A stretch of DNA of 64,000 nt from Jaltomata sinuosa. Taxonomy: Eukaryota > Streptophyta > Magnoliopsida > Solanales > Solanaceae. The stretch spans positions 744,001 through 808,000 of the forward strand of contig QJPP01000002.1 in assembly GCA_003996215.1 (NCBI GenBank). The letters are read 5' to 3'. Of the stretch, positions 11,001 to 22,038 are shown piece by piece. The notes under the pieces were generated by a model, which was not told where the DNA came from, did no database searches, and saw only the letters and a program-made list of their open reading frames with translations. Both the position numbers and the translations under genes were made by a program. Each line of letters begins with the position of its first letter. Position 1 is the stretch's first letter.

Positions 11001-11829
11001 TTGGAAAATGGAAAAATTAAGGCATGTTGAGATTACTTTGGCTGAATTTTATTTGGAAAACAATAAGCAGCTGATCTTTGAACAATCCTCAAAATTGGAA
11101 AATTTGAGGATATTAAGGAAGGTTGAATTTCCAACTAATAGCGCGGATGTGTTATTACGGAGGTGTTCTAATCTTCAAGAACTCGACATCAGGTTTAAGG
11201 ACAATGAAGGTTCTGCAGAGATATGTCCCAAATTGGAGAGACTTATCCAGCTTCAAATACTTCGCATTTCCTTTCAGTGGCCCCAGATTGTATCTGAGTT
11301 ACACTTGCCTTCAAATTTAAAGAAGTTGGAACTAAGCAGGACTCGAGTAGGAAGCACGATTTCCTTCATTGCGAGACTACCAAGTCTGGAGTATCTCAAA
11401 TTAAGTGAGCTGTATTTTATTCAATCAGAAGAGTGGTGCCTTGGAGACATCACATTCCATAAACTCAAGTTCTTGAAACTGGCGTGGTTAGGTATCTCAG
11501 GGTGGGATGCCTCAGATGAATCTTTTCCCCTGCTTGAAACACTTGTTATAAAAGGGTGTCACAAGCTCAAGGAGATCCCCCTTAGCTTTGCAGATATTCC
11601 AACACTGAAACAGATTAAGTTGATTAACTGCAAGAGTAAATCTCTAGAGGCTTCAGCTGTGAATATTAAGGAAGACGTCAGAGATATTGAAGGATGCAAC
11701 CGTATTGACATCACTATCGGAGTAAGTAGAAACAAACTTCTATGTGCTGTTTTTGAGTATCTACGTGCATCTAATGTGCAAACAATATCTTCTATACAGG
11801 ATATGTGGGGAAATCTAAAGCAGCTGTGA
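8011..11829 (+). CDS. CC-NB-ARC-LRR resistance protein, R1-like with Solanaceae N-terminal domain
   Basis: An uninterrupted frame of 1,272 codons encoding an intracellular immune receptor (NLR). About 540 residues precede the NB-ARC; they are helical, rich in Leu and Lys, and match the extended Solanaceae domain plus coiled coil of the late-blight R1 family rather than a TIR domain. NB-ARC motifs appear in order: P-loop GMGGQGKTT (about 554-562), RNBS-A FDVRAWC, kinase-2 LIVLDDMWD (about 628-636), RNBS-B GSRIIVTTR, GLPL (about 718), RNBS-D CLLYMGMFSED, and VHD (846-848) in the MHD position. Irregular LRRs fill about 890-1250. All nucleotide-binding residues I can check are intact, so the gene looks functional. 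Start: the first in-frame ATG after acceptor-like sites. Near the 3' end a possible 78-nt in-frame intron is listed separately. The cognate pathogen cannot be inferred. Confidence 0.93.
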   Translation: MAQNDIDDVLDHLRRVKSAGNLELYKIDQIKTLEMEIRFLRTFIKYHHVLLPDFLVKIAEKAKSIVKMLHWVFDGIPNECKINLNLERLVSHLLVSFEGNTSLSYNYELNDSNLLEYMDCLRKNLNDVPMCLKLNTSYPFSMIGKMYKLVLKQVKIIQKKMRFLRHLYATEIYGYVDHEKLEGLETQIQFMADNVGQFCLALFVNEDEDDTDSDDILSKPPYLLCLIVLVELEMKKIFLGELKASKFCQSRTFKEKKLPKGFSHHLHSLLMYLRNKKLENFPNNVSVQNIDVAIEFLLFFLADVPNHFINGKRLNEVLEIVGAIVGDMLYLIQKLLPSSTIKYDTSQINLFSLQILEKIENLKAQVEERYCKSLKYTPSQFPTIGGLCFLDSLLQKLNGMLKSEFDVNFMMKPHICVLEKEFSSLTSAFRDIVEVHHEHEILKDLQKRTINLAYEADVAIDSVLVQYNPLWHLFCSLPTILKEIKHISAEVTKMWSENLSLKPCYVVEPSKHLPTQHSNPVTDEDIVGFDNEADELIDYLTRRTRELDVIPIVGMGGQGKTTIARKVYNNDMIFSRFDVRAWCIITQTYNLRELLQEIFSQVTGSKDKGDKDDILADKLRKSLMGKRYLIVLDDMWDGMAWDDLRLSFPDVGNGSRIIVTTRLENVGEHVKCHTDLYFLPFLTPDESCKLLQKKVFQKEDFPPELQDVSLAVAEKCKGLPLVIILIAGIIKRKKMEASWWHEVKDALFDYLDRESEEYSLSTMQLSYENLPDYIKPCLLYMGMFSEDARIPVSKLTNLWIAEGFVQNIKSGSLEEAAEDYLKDLISSNVVMVSWRRYNGKVKYCQVHDVVLHFCLEKSREEKFMLAVKGHDIQFQPFGWKENRVSFSFSNELSKFASLGSKTWKPFHQHVRSLITTNRGELYPFHPSSKLRLLKVLDLSSCSVSALSSVTLKPLIHLKYLAVSTDKFDFHPESHLPHLESLLVVCSYYNTVVLPATFWKMEKLRHVEITLAEFYLENNKQLIFEQSSKLENLRILRKVEFPTNSADVLLRRCSNLQELDIRFKDNEGSAEICPKLERLIQLQILRISFQWPQIVSELHLPSNLKKLELSRTRVGSTISFIARLPSLEYLKLSELYFIQSEEWCLGDITFHKLKFLKLAWLGISGWDASDESFPLLETLVIKGCHKLKEIPLSFADIPTLKQIKLINCKSKSLEASAVNIKEDVRDIEGCNRIDITIGVSRNKLLCAVFEYLRASNVQTISSIQDMWGNLKQL
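11722..11799 (+). other. Possible in-frame intron (exitron) in the NLR tail
   Basis: Within the NLR frame, GGA|GTAAGT at 11721/11722 and TATACAG|G at 11799/11800 bound 78 nt (26 codons) with no stop. The stretch is clearly AT-richer than the surrounding coding DNA. Splicing would join ITIG directly to DMWGNLKQL and keep the frame, so retained and spliced forms would both encode full-length proteins. Confidence 0.4.
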
Positions 11830-14800
11830 GTCAAGCACATGCTGTACTTGTGACAACGACATGGTATCCTTTTAGTGTTTTCTTGCTCCTTCTTTTTTAC
11901 TAGTTTCTGGGCACGCGTGTGTCCCATACTACCCATAATATATCGCTGGAAATATATAAGAAATTTTAACCATTCATCTTTTTTATCTATTATCAAGGTA
12001 AATAGATAAATAAAGATTTGATTTATGAATTTACGTAAAAGACATAAGTACCTCCAAACTATTGCTTTAGAGATTTTGAATTTCTTACCGTTTCTACCTT
12101 CTACCTAAGAAATTCATCAATTTTTATTCATTGGACAACTGCAACAACATCTAATAGGCTACAATAAATAAGTAACAATTGTAAAGCGAAATGAGACTAC
12201 AATGGCTAAGTAACAATTATATTCCTAAAGAGATAAATTCTGATCTGAGAAAAGAGTCTAGCAGTTCCGATATCAGTTGAGGATTAAGCAAATGACCTTC
12301 AAAATTGGTGTGGTAGTTCCGTAGAATTCAGGAAATAGAACAATTGAGATTAGTAGTTCTAATGGAGACTTTTAAGATTCTTACAATATTATGGAATATG
12401 AAAAAAATTAAGAACGGAGTTCTTTCTTAGCAAATTGTTGTAGCCATGCTGATGCTGGAGTCTATTATGCAACTAGCCAAAATGCCTCTCCTCTTATATT
12501 GTGACACTACTACTGATTGCTAAGGTTTTTTTTGATTGATCAACATAGACTAAGGTGAATTTAAAGATGATACTTCCTTTACGAAAGCTGATCCGACAGT
12601 ATTAAAAGGTTTGATAGGCACAGGGCTGTTTATTTAGGCCTCGTAATTTCTGCCACCTAATGATTTAGAAGAAATATATATTTTATCTAATTCCCTTGGA
12701 ACTGTTCTTCATATATATATATATGGTACAGAAGATTTAAACTCGAAAGAGGTGTTATTTTGATGGAGGTTGCATCCCTTGCGACTCCCTTAGCAATTAG
12801 GAGTCACCGACACAGAGAGTGATGGATCCAGGATCTCTAAATTATCGGTGCTCAATTATTTTCATCGCTCTTCCAAGCTGTAAGATATAGGAACTGATGT
12901 GCTCCTTCAAAGTAGAAGTAATTCGGAGAGGCTTAGACCTGTCAACTAATCAGAAATGTTCTTTTGTTTTTGTAGGAAATGTGTTATATGTACTTGTACT
13001 CGGGATAAATGAGGTTTTTGTTTTGGAATTGGGATGAGGCTAGTACGCAACAGATATCGTGCAAGTAGTCCGATATCAATATGTGAAAAGTTGAGTAAAG
13101 ATCAAAATGCAAAGAAAGCTGACGGAGGAAACAATGATGTGAAGCTATTGGTACACATTTTGGCAAGAGACAACAGCAAAATCCACACTGGAATCTTAAT
13201 ATATTTAGTCAGAAAAGTTTTCAGATCTTGTTGCTGAACAGAAAAGTTCCAGTATTTATTTTCATTTAATCTAGTGTTTCAAGACAACACAGAATGACAT
13301 TAAATAAAATGATTCTGGTTCATTTTTTATCTGAAGATTAAACTTGCTTACAAAGTATTACCTAAGGAAGCGCTTAGAAATTCTCAAGCAATATGTTGGA
13401 GTTCTGTATATGTGAAGATATTTAGTATATACTTTAGCTCAAATTTGTGGTCATAACTTGATACTTCCAATGTTCTGAGAATCCTAGAATGAGTAAGAAC
13501 ACGGATATGATATCGAAGTGATATGTAAACTGTGCTTCATAAGCTATAAGGGAAGCTAAGGTTCACGATCATCTGAAACTATGCCATCAAATGGAAGACA
13601 AATCTTCTAAACAACACGAAACAGGTCACCTGGTTTTGGTAGCGCGCTCTCATAGATTATGGCCTTCTCTAACTTTTGAATCGTCAAATTTGCTCATATA
13701 TGCTGAGGCATTTCTGAAAGTTTTATGGCATATTTGAGTTTTTTTCCCTAATATATAATATAGGAGGTACATACAAATCAAATCGATATAACAAAAACTA
13801 CGTAGACAAATGATTATTGTTCATCTATACACTATATATGGTGAGTGATCATATAATTCATCGATCATATATTTCTCAATGTAAAAAGAAGAGAGATAGA
13901 AAAACTTTTCTTGGGCAACAACTTTGATCTTTTCCATGCCAGACTTTGCCGAAACAACAATATTTGTTGTGGTTTCATCGACAAAGTTGCCATTGCCCTA
14001 GCTCTCAAGGGTTGTCGTGAAGATGTAAATCTAGGACTCAAATTCAGAGCTTGGCAAGTACCAAGTACCAGTGGGTTCATTTCTTATGCAACAGTTCAAA
14101 ATTCCTTAACATGAGATTGTTGACTAACCAGAGTTTAAATGGATCATCCGGGTAGTTCTGTTTTGCATGTGAGCGGATACTGATGATTTTGCTTAATGTT
14201 CTTGAGCAAATGGAGTAAGTCTTTAGCTTTTGAAGACTATGATAACACTAAGCTCTTTATGTTTTAACTTACCTACAACACACATCTTTGGGAGCTAATT
14301 ACTCTTTTTCCCACCTCAATTCCGCTCAGATACATTGACTCACCTCGGGATACATCCTCAAACCACTCAGATACATTCTAATCTCATCGGATACATCCCA
14401 AACCACTCTGATACATCGGCATTCTTTGGTTTTACCTCTGATACATCGGCATCCCGCATGTATCCGAGGGTTTGAGATGTATCCGATGGGTGGAATGTAT
14501 CCGTAGTGAGGCGATGTATCACGGCCTGAGGCGATATATCCGAGTGATTTTTGATTAACATGTGGTATATTAAGTAATTAAAATAAAGTAGTGGGAGAAT
14601 TAGTAAATATGACAAGGAGGTATGTCTCTTTATTAGTTTAACCTAAAAATAATAAATTATAATGATATTATAAAACATTATTTCCCAAGCAAAGATCATG
14701 CCCATTTTGTTTGAATTTTTGATCTATAATAAATTAAATTAAACCAAATAACATATAGTATATATTTTTAAGTCCTTTTGGTTTAACTTTTAGGAGTAAT

Positions 14801-14986
14801 TTTCTTATAGACTGTATTATCCCTAAAACAGATATAATATTGATATAGTGCTGTTTAATTTCAGACTAAGCAAGAAGGGTATTTTAGGTAGTTCATCACA
14901 TAGCATTGTTCTGAGTATCACAGTCTAAAACCTCGCAAAAACCCTCTGCTGTTGCTTCCCCTCCCTGGTAGAAAGGGGAGAGCAAA
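11830..14986. other. Intergenic DNA downstream of the NLR, no gene recognised
   Basis: Short open frames exist (for example near 13034-13237 and 13865-14114, both strands) but none shows a domain, a start context or splice partners. A TA microsatellite sits near 12711-12724. The GATACAT array at 14325-14545 is listed separately. Confidence 0.5.
14325..14545. repeat. Palindromic array of GATACAT / ATGTATC motifs
   Basis: The left half (14325-14450) has GATACAT in at least six positions spaced about 20-28 bp, within phrases such as 'tcggatacatcccaaacc'. The right half (14455-14545) has the reverse complement ATGTATC(CG) about five times. The whole is an imperfect inverted repeat centred near 14452. 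No known element name comes to mind. Confidence 0.7.
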
Positions 14987-17900
14987 ATGTCCCTCTATCG
15001 TCTTCTTTCACCCAAATTGCGTCCGCTGATCAACACTGTAGGTAGTTTATCAAATACCCACTTGAAATAAAACATCTTTTTTGCTTCATAATGTTGTTTC
15101 TTGATTTTGGTGTTGTAGGTTGAATGATATGATTATCTCACTTGTATTTATTGAAAAAATGGACCTATTTTCAAGAAATAAGTAGTTTATCAGACACCCA
15201 TTTGGAAAAAAATAATGTCTTTTCTTTTCATTTGGTCTAAAAATATTGGTTCCTGATTATCTTTTTTTAGCTGTGGGGTGGATGGGTTTGAGGGGTATTG
15301 ATTTTATCACTTGTATGTGTTAATGAACCTATTTGCAGAATTCAGAAGAGTGAATAAGTAGTTTATCAAATACCCACTTGAAAAAAATTGTCTTTTTTGC
15401 TTCATAATGTTGTTTCTTGATTCTGGTGTTGGTGGTTGAATGATGTGATTATTTCACTTGTATTTATTGAAAAAATTGGACCTTTTTTCAAGAAATAAGT
15501 AGTTTATCAGACACCCATTTGGAAAAAAAATATGTCTTTTGTTTTCATTTGGTCTCAAAATGTTGGTTCCTGATTATCTTTTCTAGGTGTGGGCTGGATG
15601 GGGATTGAGGGGTATTGATTTTATCACTTGTATGTGTTAATGAACCTATTTGGAAAAAAAATATGTCTTTTTCTTTTATCATTTTGGCTGTAAAATGCTA
15701 TTTGTGGTCCTTTATATTGGTTTGTGGGAGGGAGGGTAGAAGTACTGTTTTATTTTTTTCAAATGTATGTGTTAATGGAGCTAGTTTCTACTTGCAGAAT
15801 GTAGAAGATGGTATTCTTCAGTAAATGATAAGGGTGAAATTTCACAGCCGTTGAAGAAAACAAAAGTGGTGGAGCAGCAGAAAGCCGTGGCTGTGGAGAC
15901 AGCTGAAAAGAAGTAAGATCTCTTAATTAGAAATGTGTTATGTTACTGAACTTGCACTCCAGGTACTCAGGTTTAGTCCGGCTTAACCTGAAACCTTTAG
16001 ATTCTAGTGTGTGTCTTGACACTTCCAACCTATCGTTAACTCCACCACGCATCTCATCGATCAATACTATGTCATCTGCAAATAACATAAACCACGACAC
16101 GTCCCCTTGAATATGTCGCATCAAGTAGTCCATCACCAAGGCAAAAAGAAATGGGCTAAGGGTTGATCCTGGTGCAACCCCATCATGACAGGGAACTGTT
16201 CTGAGTCACCTCCCACACCCGAGTTTCGGCTCCATCATACATGTCTTTAGTTTCCCTAATGTAAGCCACATGTACACTTCTAGACTCCAAACATCTCCAT
16301 AGATCCTCTTTAGGAACTTTATCATGTCTTTTCTAGGTCAATGAGCACCATGTGTAGATCCCTATTCCTATCCCTATACAACTCCAACAATCTCCTTACA
16401 CGATGAATGACTTTTGTAGTTGTCCGCCTTGGCCTGAATCCAAATTGGTTCTCATACATAGGCACACCCCATCTCATCCTCATCTCGATCATCCTCTTCT
16501 ACACTTTCATAGTGTGGCTCAGTAACTTGATACCCCTATAGTTGCAATTATGAATGTCACCGTTGTTCTTGTACAATAGGGGTGAGCGTTCGGTTTTTTT
16601 TAAATTTCGGTTCGGTTCTTCGATTTTCGGGTATTTGAAAGTGTGTACCGAATGTTGAACCAATTTAATTCGGTTTCGGTTCGGTTCGGTTTTTGGGTGC
16701 CCTCCTTCTCCGTGAACCAATCCATTATTTTGCATAACCACTGGACTTTCTTAATTTGCTCCCATCATCAGAAACATTCACCTCATTCCCTTTTCTTAAA
16801 CTTTCCAAACACCTCTTTTTCATTAGCTTCATTCTTCAAGCTATTAGCAGCATCAGCAAGCATCGACGACATGGAGCCAATTTTTCTTTCCCTTCACAGA
16901 ATCCAAACCCGTGCTTTGCGATTCGCATGATACAGCTCACTTCTCGACGAATTGGAACCCTCATCCACATCATGTAGTTGAATAACATTTGATGAAAAAT
17001 CAAATTCAGCTCTCCCTGAAACAATGGGAGTGGAGTTTGTCCAAACACTTCTTCGAAGTTAGGTTTAAACCGAAGAACCGGAACCCTATAACCAAACACC
17101 GAACCGAATACCGAAATTTTAGAAAAAACAGATTCGAACCGAAAAACCGAAGAACCAAAATACTTTGGTTCGGTCCGATTTTTCGGTATTTCGATATTTT
17201 TGCCCACCCCTATTGTACAATAGAATCATTGTACTTTATCTCCACTCTTCTGGCATTCTAGCCGTCCTAAAGATGGCATTAAACAACCCAATTAGCCACT
17301 CCTAACCTACTTCACCTGTAATCTTCAGAAATTTCACCGGTATCTCGTCGGGCCAGTCGTCCTATCCCCCTCCTCATTCAAGAGTACATTTTTCATCTCC
17401 TTCTAATGAGTACCTCTTGTACCAATACTTCTCCGTTCTCGTCCATGATGCACTTCACTGCCTTGGCGAGCCTTTACAACTTCTTATCCCCGCCATTACC
17501 CTTAAGCTCTTCATACATGTGCTCAAAAGCTGCCGTTTAGCCGTTGTAACCGCTAGCTTCGCTTCCTTCTTCACCGTTTATACTTCTTCCTATTCTTCCA
17601 CTTGTCCTCCTCGTCTACGCTTTCCACTAACATCATATAAGCAGCCTTCTTGGCTTTGGCTTTTCCTTGAAGGCTTGAACCTCTCCATTCCATCACCAGT
17701 CCTCTTTATGCCTACCTATGTTACTCCTTGAGACCCCTAACACCTCTTTAGCTGCCTCTCTGATGCAGTCAGCTGTCATAGTCCACATATTATCAGCATC
17801 TACTACTCCCCCACGAGCTTTGGCCTTGGTCAAGCCTCCCCATTTTATCCTTGGTTAGTCATATGGAGTCTCTTCTTGATATCCAAATCCATAACTGAGC

Positions 17901-20900
17901 TTATGTTGGGTTGTAAGATTCTCGCTTGGGATAGCCTTGCAATCCTTGCATCATCTATCTGCGGAAAAGTGCTTCGAGATGTGTTGCAGTATAACTGTCA
18001 TAAATGCACAGTGGAGTTCATTATGCTGAAATGTATTGCAGTATAACTGTGGACATGAATATTGGGTATCTGAAAGTATACAGAGTGCAATTTTCTAAAA
18101 GTAAGTTAGAAGGTGAATTGGGATTTGGTAGCAGTGCTTCGAGATGTGAAATGGACATCATACTAGTGATGGACTAATTTCTTGCAGATCAATTGCTTTT
18201 TCACTTCTTTGGCTTACCCAGTCTATGCAGTAATGTCATATTTATAGTTATAGGGTGCTTTTTCCCCTCTGTTTTTGATAATATAGTTTGCTTCAGCTTG
18301 CAAAAGTCTATGGTATTTTGTGTGTTTGAGTCTGTGTGATCTGTTTTTTTCTCATTTCGTAACAATGAGTAAACTTTTATTTCTGAAACAAGTTTATCCT
18401 CTAATATCTCATATTCTCATTTGTTCTGAAACATATCTCGGATCATTGTTGCTATAGGCATATGACTGAAAATGAAGGGGTCTTTCCTAGAGAAGCACAT
18501 GTCCAGAAGAAAGTAGGTCCATGGAATAATTTGGTAGCCATCCTTCAAACAACTAAAAATAAGATTTTTGGAAATCTTGTGGAGCAGAAGAGCAGTAGCA
18601 CTCATGCATTAACTTCCACTTCTGATCTTAAGGACTCTGATAATGTTGTATCTGCTGATAGTCATGATAGTGGAAGTATGAATAATCTTGAGATTACAAT
18701 TCATTCAGAAAAGACATCTATAACTAATATGGAAGAAAGTGTCGACAGTAAAACATCTCCGTCTTCTTATGCAGACAAGAGTAAAGCTTTTGAGGTTGTT
18801 AATATGAAAAACACTTCAAATTCAGTTGGGCCTGAAGAATTGCTAAATATCTCTTCAAAAGAATGTGAAGGAAGCGCTGACTATGGGGTAAATGGCATGT
18901 CTTCTGGTTCATCATCTATCTGTGGAAAAGCAAATTCCAATGATGGTGTTCAACTGATTAATCGTTTCCATCATTCAGAGTTAGTTAAGAAAGAGAGAGA
19001 ACAATTGCTGGCTGAGGAAGCATCATCAAGTGTACAAATCAGTTCTGGCAAAGAGATCCTGTCAAAATCTGAGGAAGCATGTCCCATAGAAAATCGGATG
19101 CAAGTTGAGATACCTAGGACATCACATAGAATTTCTGCAAATAAATCTGGTTCAACGGCACGTGAAAACCAGCAAGAGGACATTATGGAGTTGTTTAAAT
19201 TTTCGTCAAATTTAGAACTTGGGAGTGATACCTCTAATTCATCACGTTTCTCAAAGAGGGTTGCCCGCTTAGTAGATGTTTATCAGGAAAAAAGAAATAA
19301 TGAACCAGAGTTGGAGGCTAAGAATGACCAAATGCAAAAAGACGAAGTAATATCAGACGGTATGTCAATTTTTGAGAACGGAACATCCAATCTCAAGCAG
19401 GTTGCACATTCTAATAGTTTCTTAAAAACAACCAACAAATGGCAGGATGTTCTTGTTAAAAAATCAGTTTTCTCTGCAAATGAACACCATCCAGCCGAAG
19501 ACATCTCTATTCCGATCTCACTTTCTAATACCAAAATGGATGAAATTTCGTCAGTCTCCAATAATTCTTCTCACATGGAGGCTGATCGTCGAGCGATAGA
19601 TCAGATTGTCGACCCAAAGAGTGAAAAATCTGTACGTAGAGAGTTTGTGCACCTTAATGAAACTTCTCAGCATACTTCCGGAAAGAGTGGCGAAATAAAG
19701 AGCTTAATGGAATGTATTAAGGAGCTGCCTCCTCGGGATCCATCTGTTGTTAGGCCTGAGGAAATTGTTGTTGATGGATATAGGGAAAGAAGTGCAAGTA
19801 ACAGCATCCAAGCCCAAACTGATAAGCAGCCATTGGACAGGAAAAAAAGAAAGACTTCATCTCAGGGTGTGATTGGAAAGAAGGAACACAGTGGGCTATC
19901 TAATAAAGTCCTTAAAAATCTTAACCATGGTGATGAAAGAACAGAGATCGGAAATACTGCACTCCATGGTTTCTGCAAGTCAATAGAAACTAAAGAGATT
20001 GCATCTTTGAGGGAAAAAGGTAACCTGAACAAGGATGAGGATGCCTCTTTATCCAAGAAGTTATCAGATGAAAACAAAATGACTATAAAGTTTGTGAACG
20101 TAAAAGCTACAGAAAGTGATGTCTCTAGTGCTTTCAAGGATTTTGGGGCTATTACGAAGGTTGTGTTTCCAAGTGTCAAATCGACTAATTATAAAGTTGC
20201 AGACATTTATTTTAAGGTATGTTTTCAGTACTCCGGTCTTTGACCATTTTGCTTCAGGGCTATGTTCTCGACTTTCTTTAGTTGTAAAAATAAAATAAAA
20301 TTATAGAGCAACAAGAAACAAAATGGAGAAATAGCACCAGCACAAAAAGAAAAACAAAATAAGAAAAAAAAAATTGAAAAACAAGAACAAAATATGTACC
20401 AATATGAAATGAGCTGCACTTCAGCAGGAAAACAGACAGTGCTAGAAAGAAAACAAGAGAGGAGGGAGGAGGAGAGGCATGGCAGAGGGGTAAGGGGGAG
20501 AGATGGAGAACAATTTCTTTTTTGATAAAGAACAATTCAGCAGGTAAACTGAATGACAACTCTGATGTACCTTAGTTACGGTAGTTCAAGGAGATGGAGG
20601 GAGGTGTAGGGACTGAAGTTAGTTCCTTCACTTGAAGGAAGTGTGGCTCTACTACCCTGTTGTCCGATGAATAGATGCAAAAGTGAAATTGATTTAATGT
20701 TATACCAATTTTAACACTAAATATTTTTAAAAATATGTGTAACTGGTACAAAAAAAGGGCGCTATTATTTAGCAATACATCCTCTCTATTTTCAGCTTGA
20801 GGGACTAAAACCGATATGTCACGGTTTGACTTTCTTATGGAAGTATGTTCCTCTATGCACTTCGTTTTTGCATCCCTTTTTCACATGGCTTGCACAAAAT

Positions 20901-22038
20901 GATGTGTTCAGCATCAACTTTGTGCTACTGTGAATAAAATGTCTCCATTTTGAGAAACAAAATGGTGGAAGTGTAGGCTCATGATTTGAACAGCCAATTT
21001 CACATTCTAGTTTCCACTTGCCATTTTTTGGTTTTTGCAGTCAGAAAAAGGAAGGCGAAAGGCTCTTGAAAGTTCTGATATGATGATTATGAATGTAGTA
21101 GTTTTGGAGGCCACTTCTCCTCTGAAAGGGAGAGAGAGGATGTGTATACCTGATGTAATTGGTTATCCAAAAGTTCCCACCTCATTAGTAAAGCATCCAT
21201 CAAGGACAGTTAAGATAGAAAAATTGAAGCACAATGTGTCCTTTCATGACATCGAAGAAACTCTAGCCTTCTGCAGAAGCAAAATAACTGGAATTTTCTT
21301 TGGTTCGTCAAGATCCGTTGCTTATGTGGAATTTGAGGTAATTTGCTTCTAATGGAATAACTTCTTTGTTTCCCTCTTTTGAGTTCATCCAATCTTGTAG
21401 GTTGACTAGTTGAGGTTCTTATTGACAAAGTGGATTTGTAATGCTAGCAAAGACAGTTATTTACATTTAGAACCTTCTTCTGCCAGACAGTAGAGGGCAA
21501 AGAAATTGCTATTGAGAAGCATTCATTGATCGTGCTTGGAGAGAAACTATCAATCTTGAGAATCGATGCACCACGAACAACCACCGTAAGGATATCAAAT
21601 ATCCCTTCCCCTGCAATGATGATCCCCTTTTGCAAAAAACTGGGAAAGATTAGGCAAATCGTCACGAGAACTCCTGGCATCATAGATGTGCATTACAAAT
21701 TTGCTGAATGGCCAAGAATGTTAGAGATTATAAACAGGTAGTTGCTTGCTTATCTGATATTGGTTTCCTTTAGTTTTGGCATTTGCTTCCTCATCCTCGT
21801 TTCTGATTTGATTCTGTACGTGCCAAGGCTGAACGGATTTGAAGTAGATGGTCAGCAGGTGGTAGCTAAGCCTGCACCTGTCTATCCCCCGCATGTCCTT
21901 AATGTTCTCTGGAGTCAACCAGAGGGGAGAAAGCATTTGAAAACCGCATTCAACAGCATGCTGCTGAAAGTAGGCGGGGGTCCAGCTGATTTAATGGAAC
22001 TCGTCGATAACTTTTATGTTGATGTACAAGAAACATAA
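14987..22038 (+). CDS. RNA-binding protein with three C-terminal RRM-like domains and presequence-like N-terminus
   Basis: Six exons: 14987-15041, 15798-15912, 18458-20216, 21041-21337, 21487-21737, 21828-22038; total 895 codons plus stop. Every junction has GT/AG and keeps the frame. The N-terminus ([19 protein letters not shown], then [12 protein letters not shown]) is basic, has no acidic residue in its first 18 positions and carries RRWYSS, typical of a mitochondrial presequence. A long Ser/Asp/Glu-rich, probably disordered middle follows (about 80-595) with a basic patch, DRKKRKTSS. Three tandem RRM-like folds lie at about 598-675 (TIKFVNVKA...), 699-770 (RTVKIEKLK...) and 773-840 (TTVRISNIP...[16 protein letters not shown]). 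RNP motifs are weak. I do not recognise a named gene. The role is inferred to be RNA binding; the compartment is uncertain because a presequence-like start and a nuclear-signal-like patch coexist. Intron 2 carries the nested LINE/hAT insertions. Confidence 0.75.
15042..15665 (+). repeat. Tandem repeat of about 316 bp in intron 1 of the RRM gene
   Basis: The phrase 'agtagtttatcaaataccca' occurs at 15043 and again near 15358; 'agtagtttatcagacaccca' occurs near 15181 and 15497. The unit runs through 'ttcataatgttgtttcttga', 'ggtattgattttatcacttg' and 'gtgttaatgaacctatttg'. One copy ends in tttgcag followed by 'aattcagaag', a look-alike of the true exon-2 acceptor at 15797. Confidence 0.8.
15920..17960 (-). 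mobile_element. LINE (RTE-like) reverse-transcriptase fragment, minus strand
   Basis: The minus strand encodes reverse-transcriptase pieces: near the left end [20 protein letters not shown] with the catalytic ADD, then [17 protein letters not shown]; further right LYKNNGDIH and [15 protein letters not shown]. The frame is broken by stops and by the hAT insertion at 16577-17212. The element's own 3' end (left side) is missing just after the YLECKF block, and the right end fades near 17960. It sits in intron 2 of the RRM gene, starting within a few bases of the exon-2 donor, in antisense orientation to the host gene. Confidence 0.85.
16577..17212. mobile_element. Non-autonomous hAT element, 636 bp, with 8-bp target duplication
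   Basis: Terminal inverted repeats TAGGGGTG (16577-16584) and CACCCCTA (17205-17212), flanked by the 8-bp direct repeat TTGTACAA at 16569-16576 and 17213-17220, the hAT hallmark. Subterminal regions are rich in TTCGGTTCGGTT and its complement. No transposase frame. Omitting the element and one duplication restores an open LINE frame across the site, which fixes the insertion point. Confidence 0.95.

Noticed and set aside
11559..11996. A 145-codon minus-strand frame at the 3' end of the NLR
   Set aside because: A shadow of the NLR coding sequence; most of it is antisense to the LRR end and it shows no domain of its own.
13865..14114. Overlapping frames on both strands (about 70 codons)
   Set aside because: A frame on minus looks slightly transit-peptide-like but has no continuation, acceptor or family resemblance.
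16643..17261. Several open frames on both strands inside the 16.6-kb hAT element
   Set aside because: They follow from the TTCGG-rich subterminal repeats; none resembles a hAT transposase, and the element is only 636 bp.
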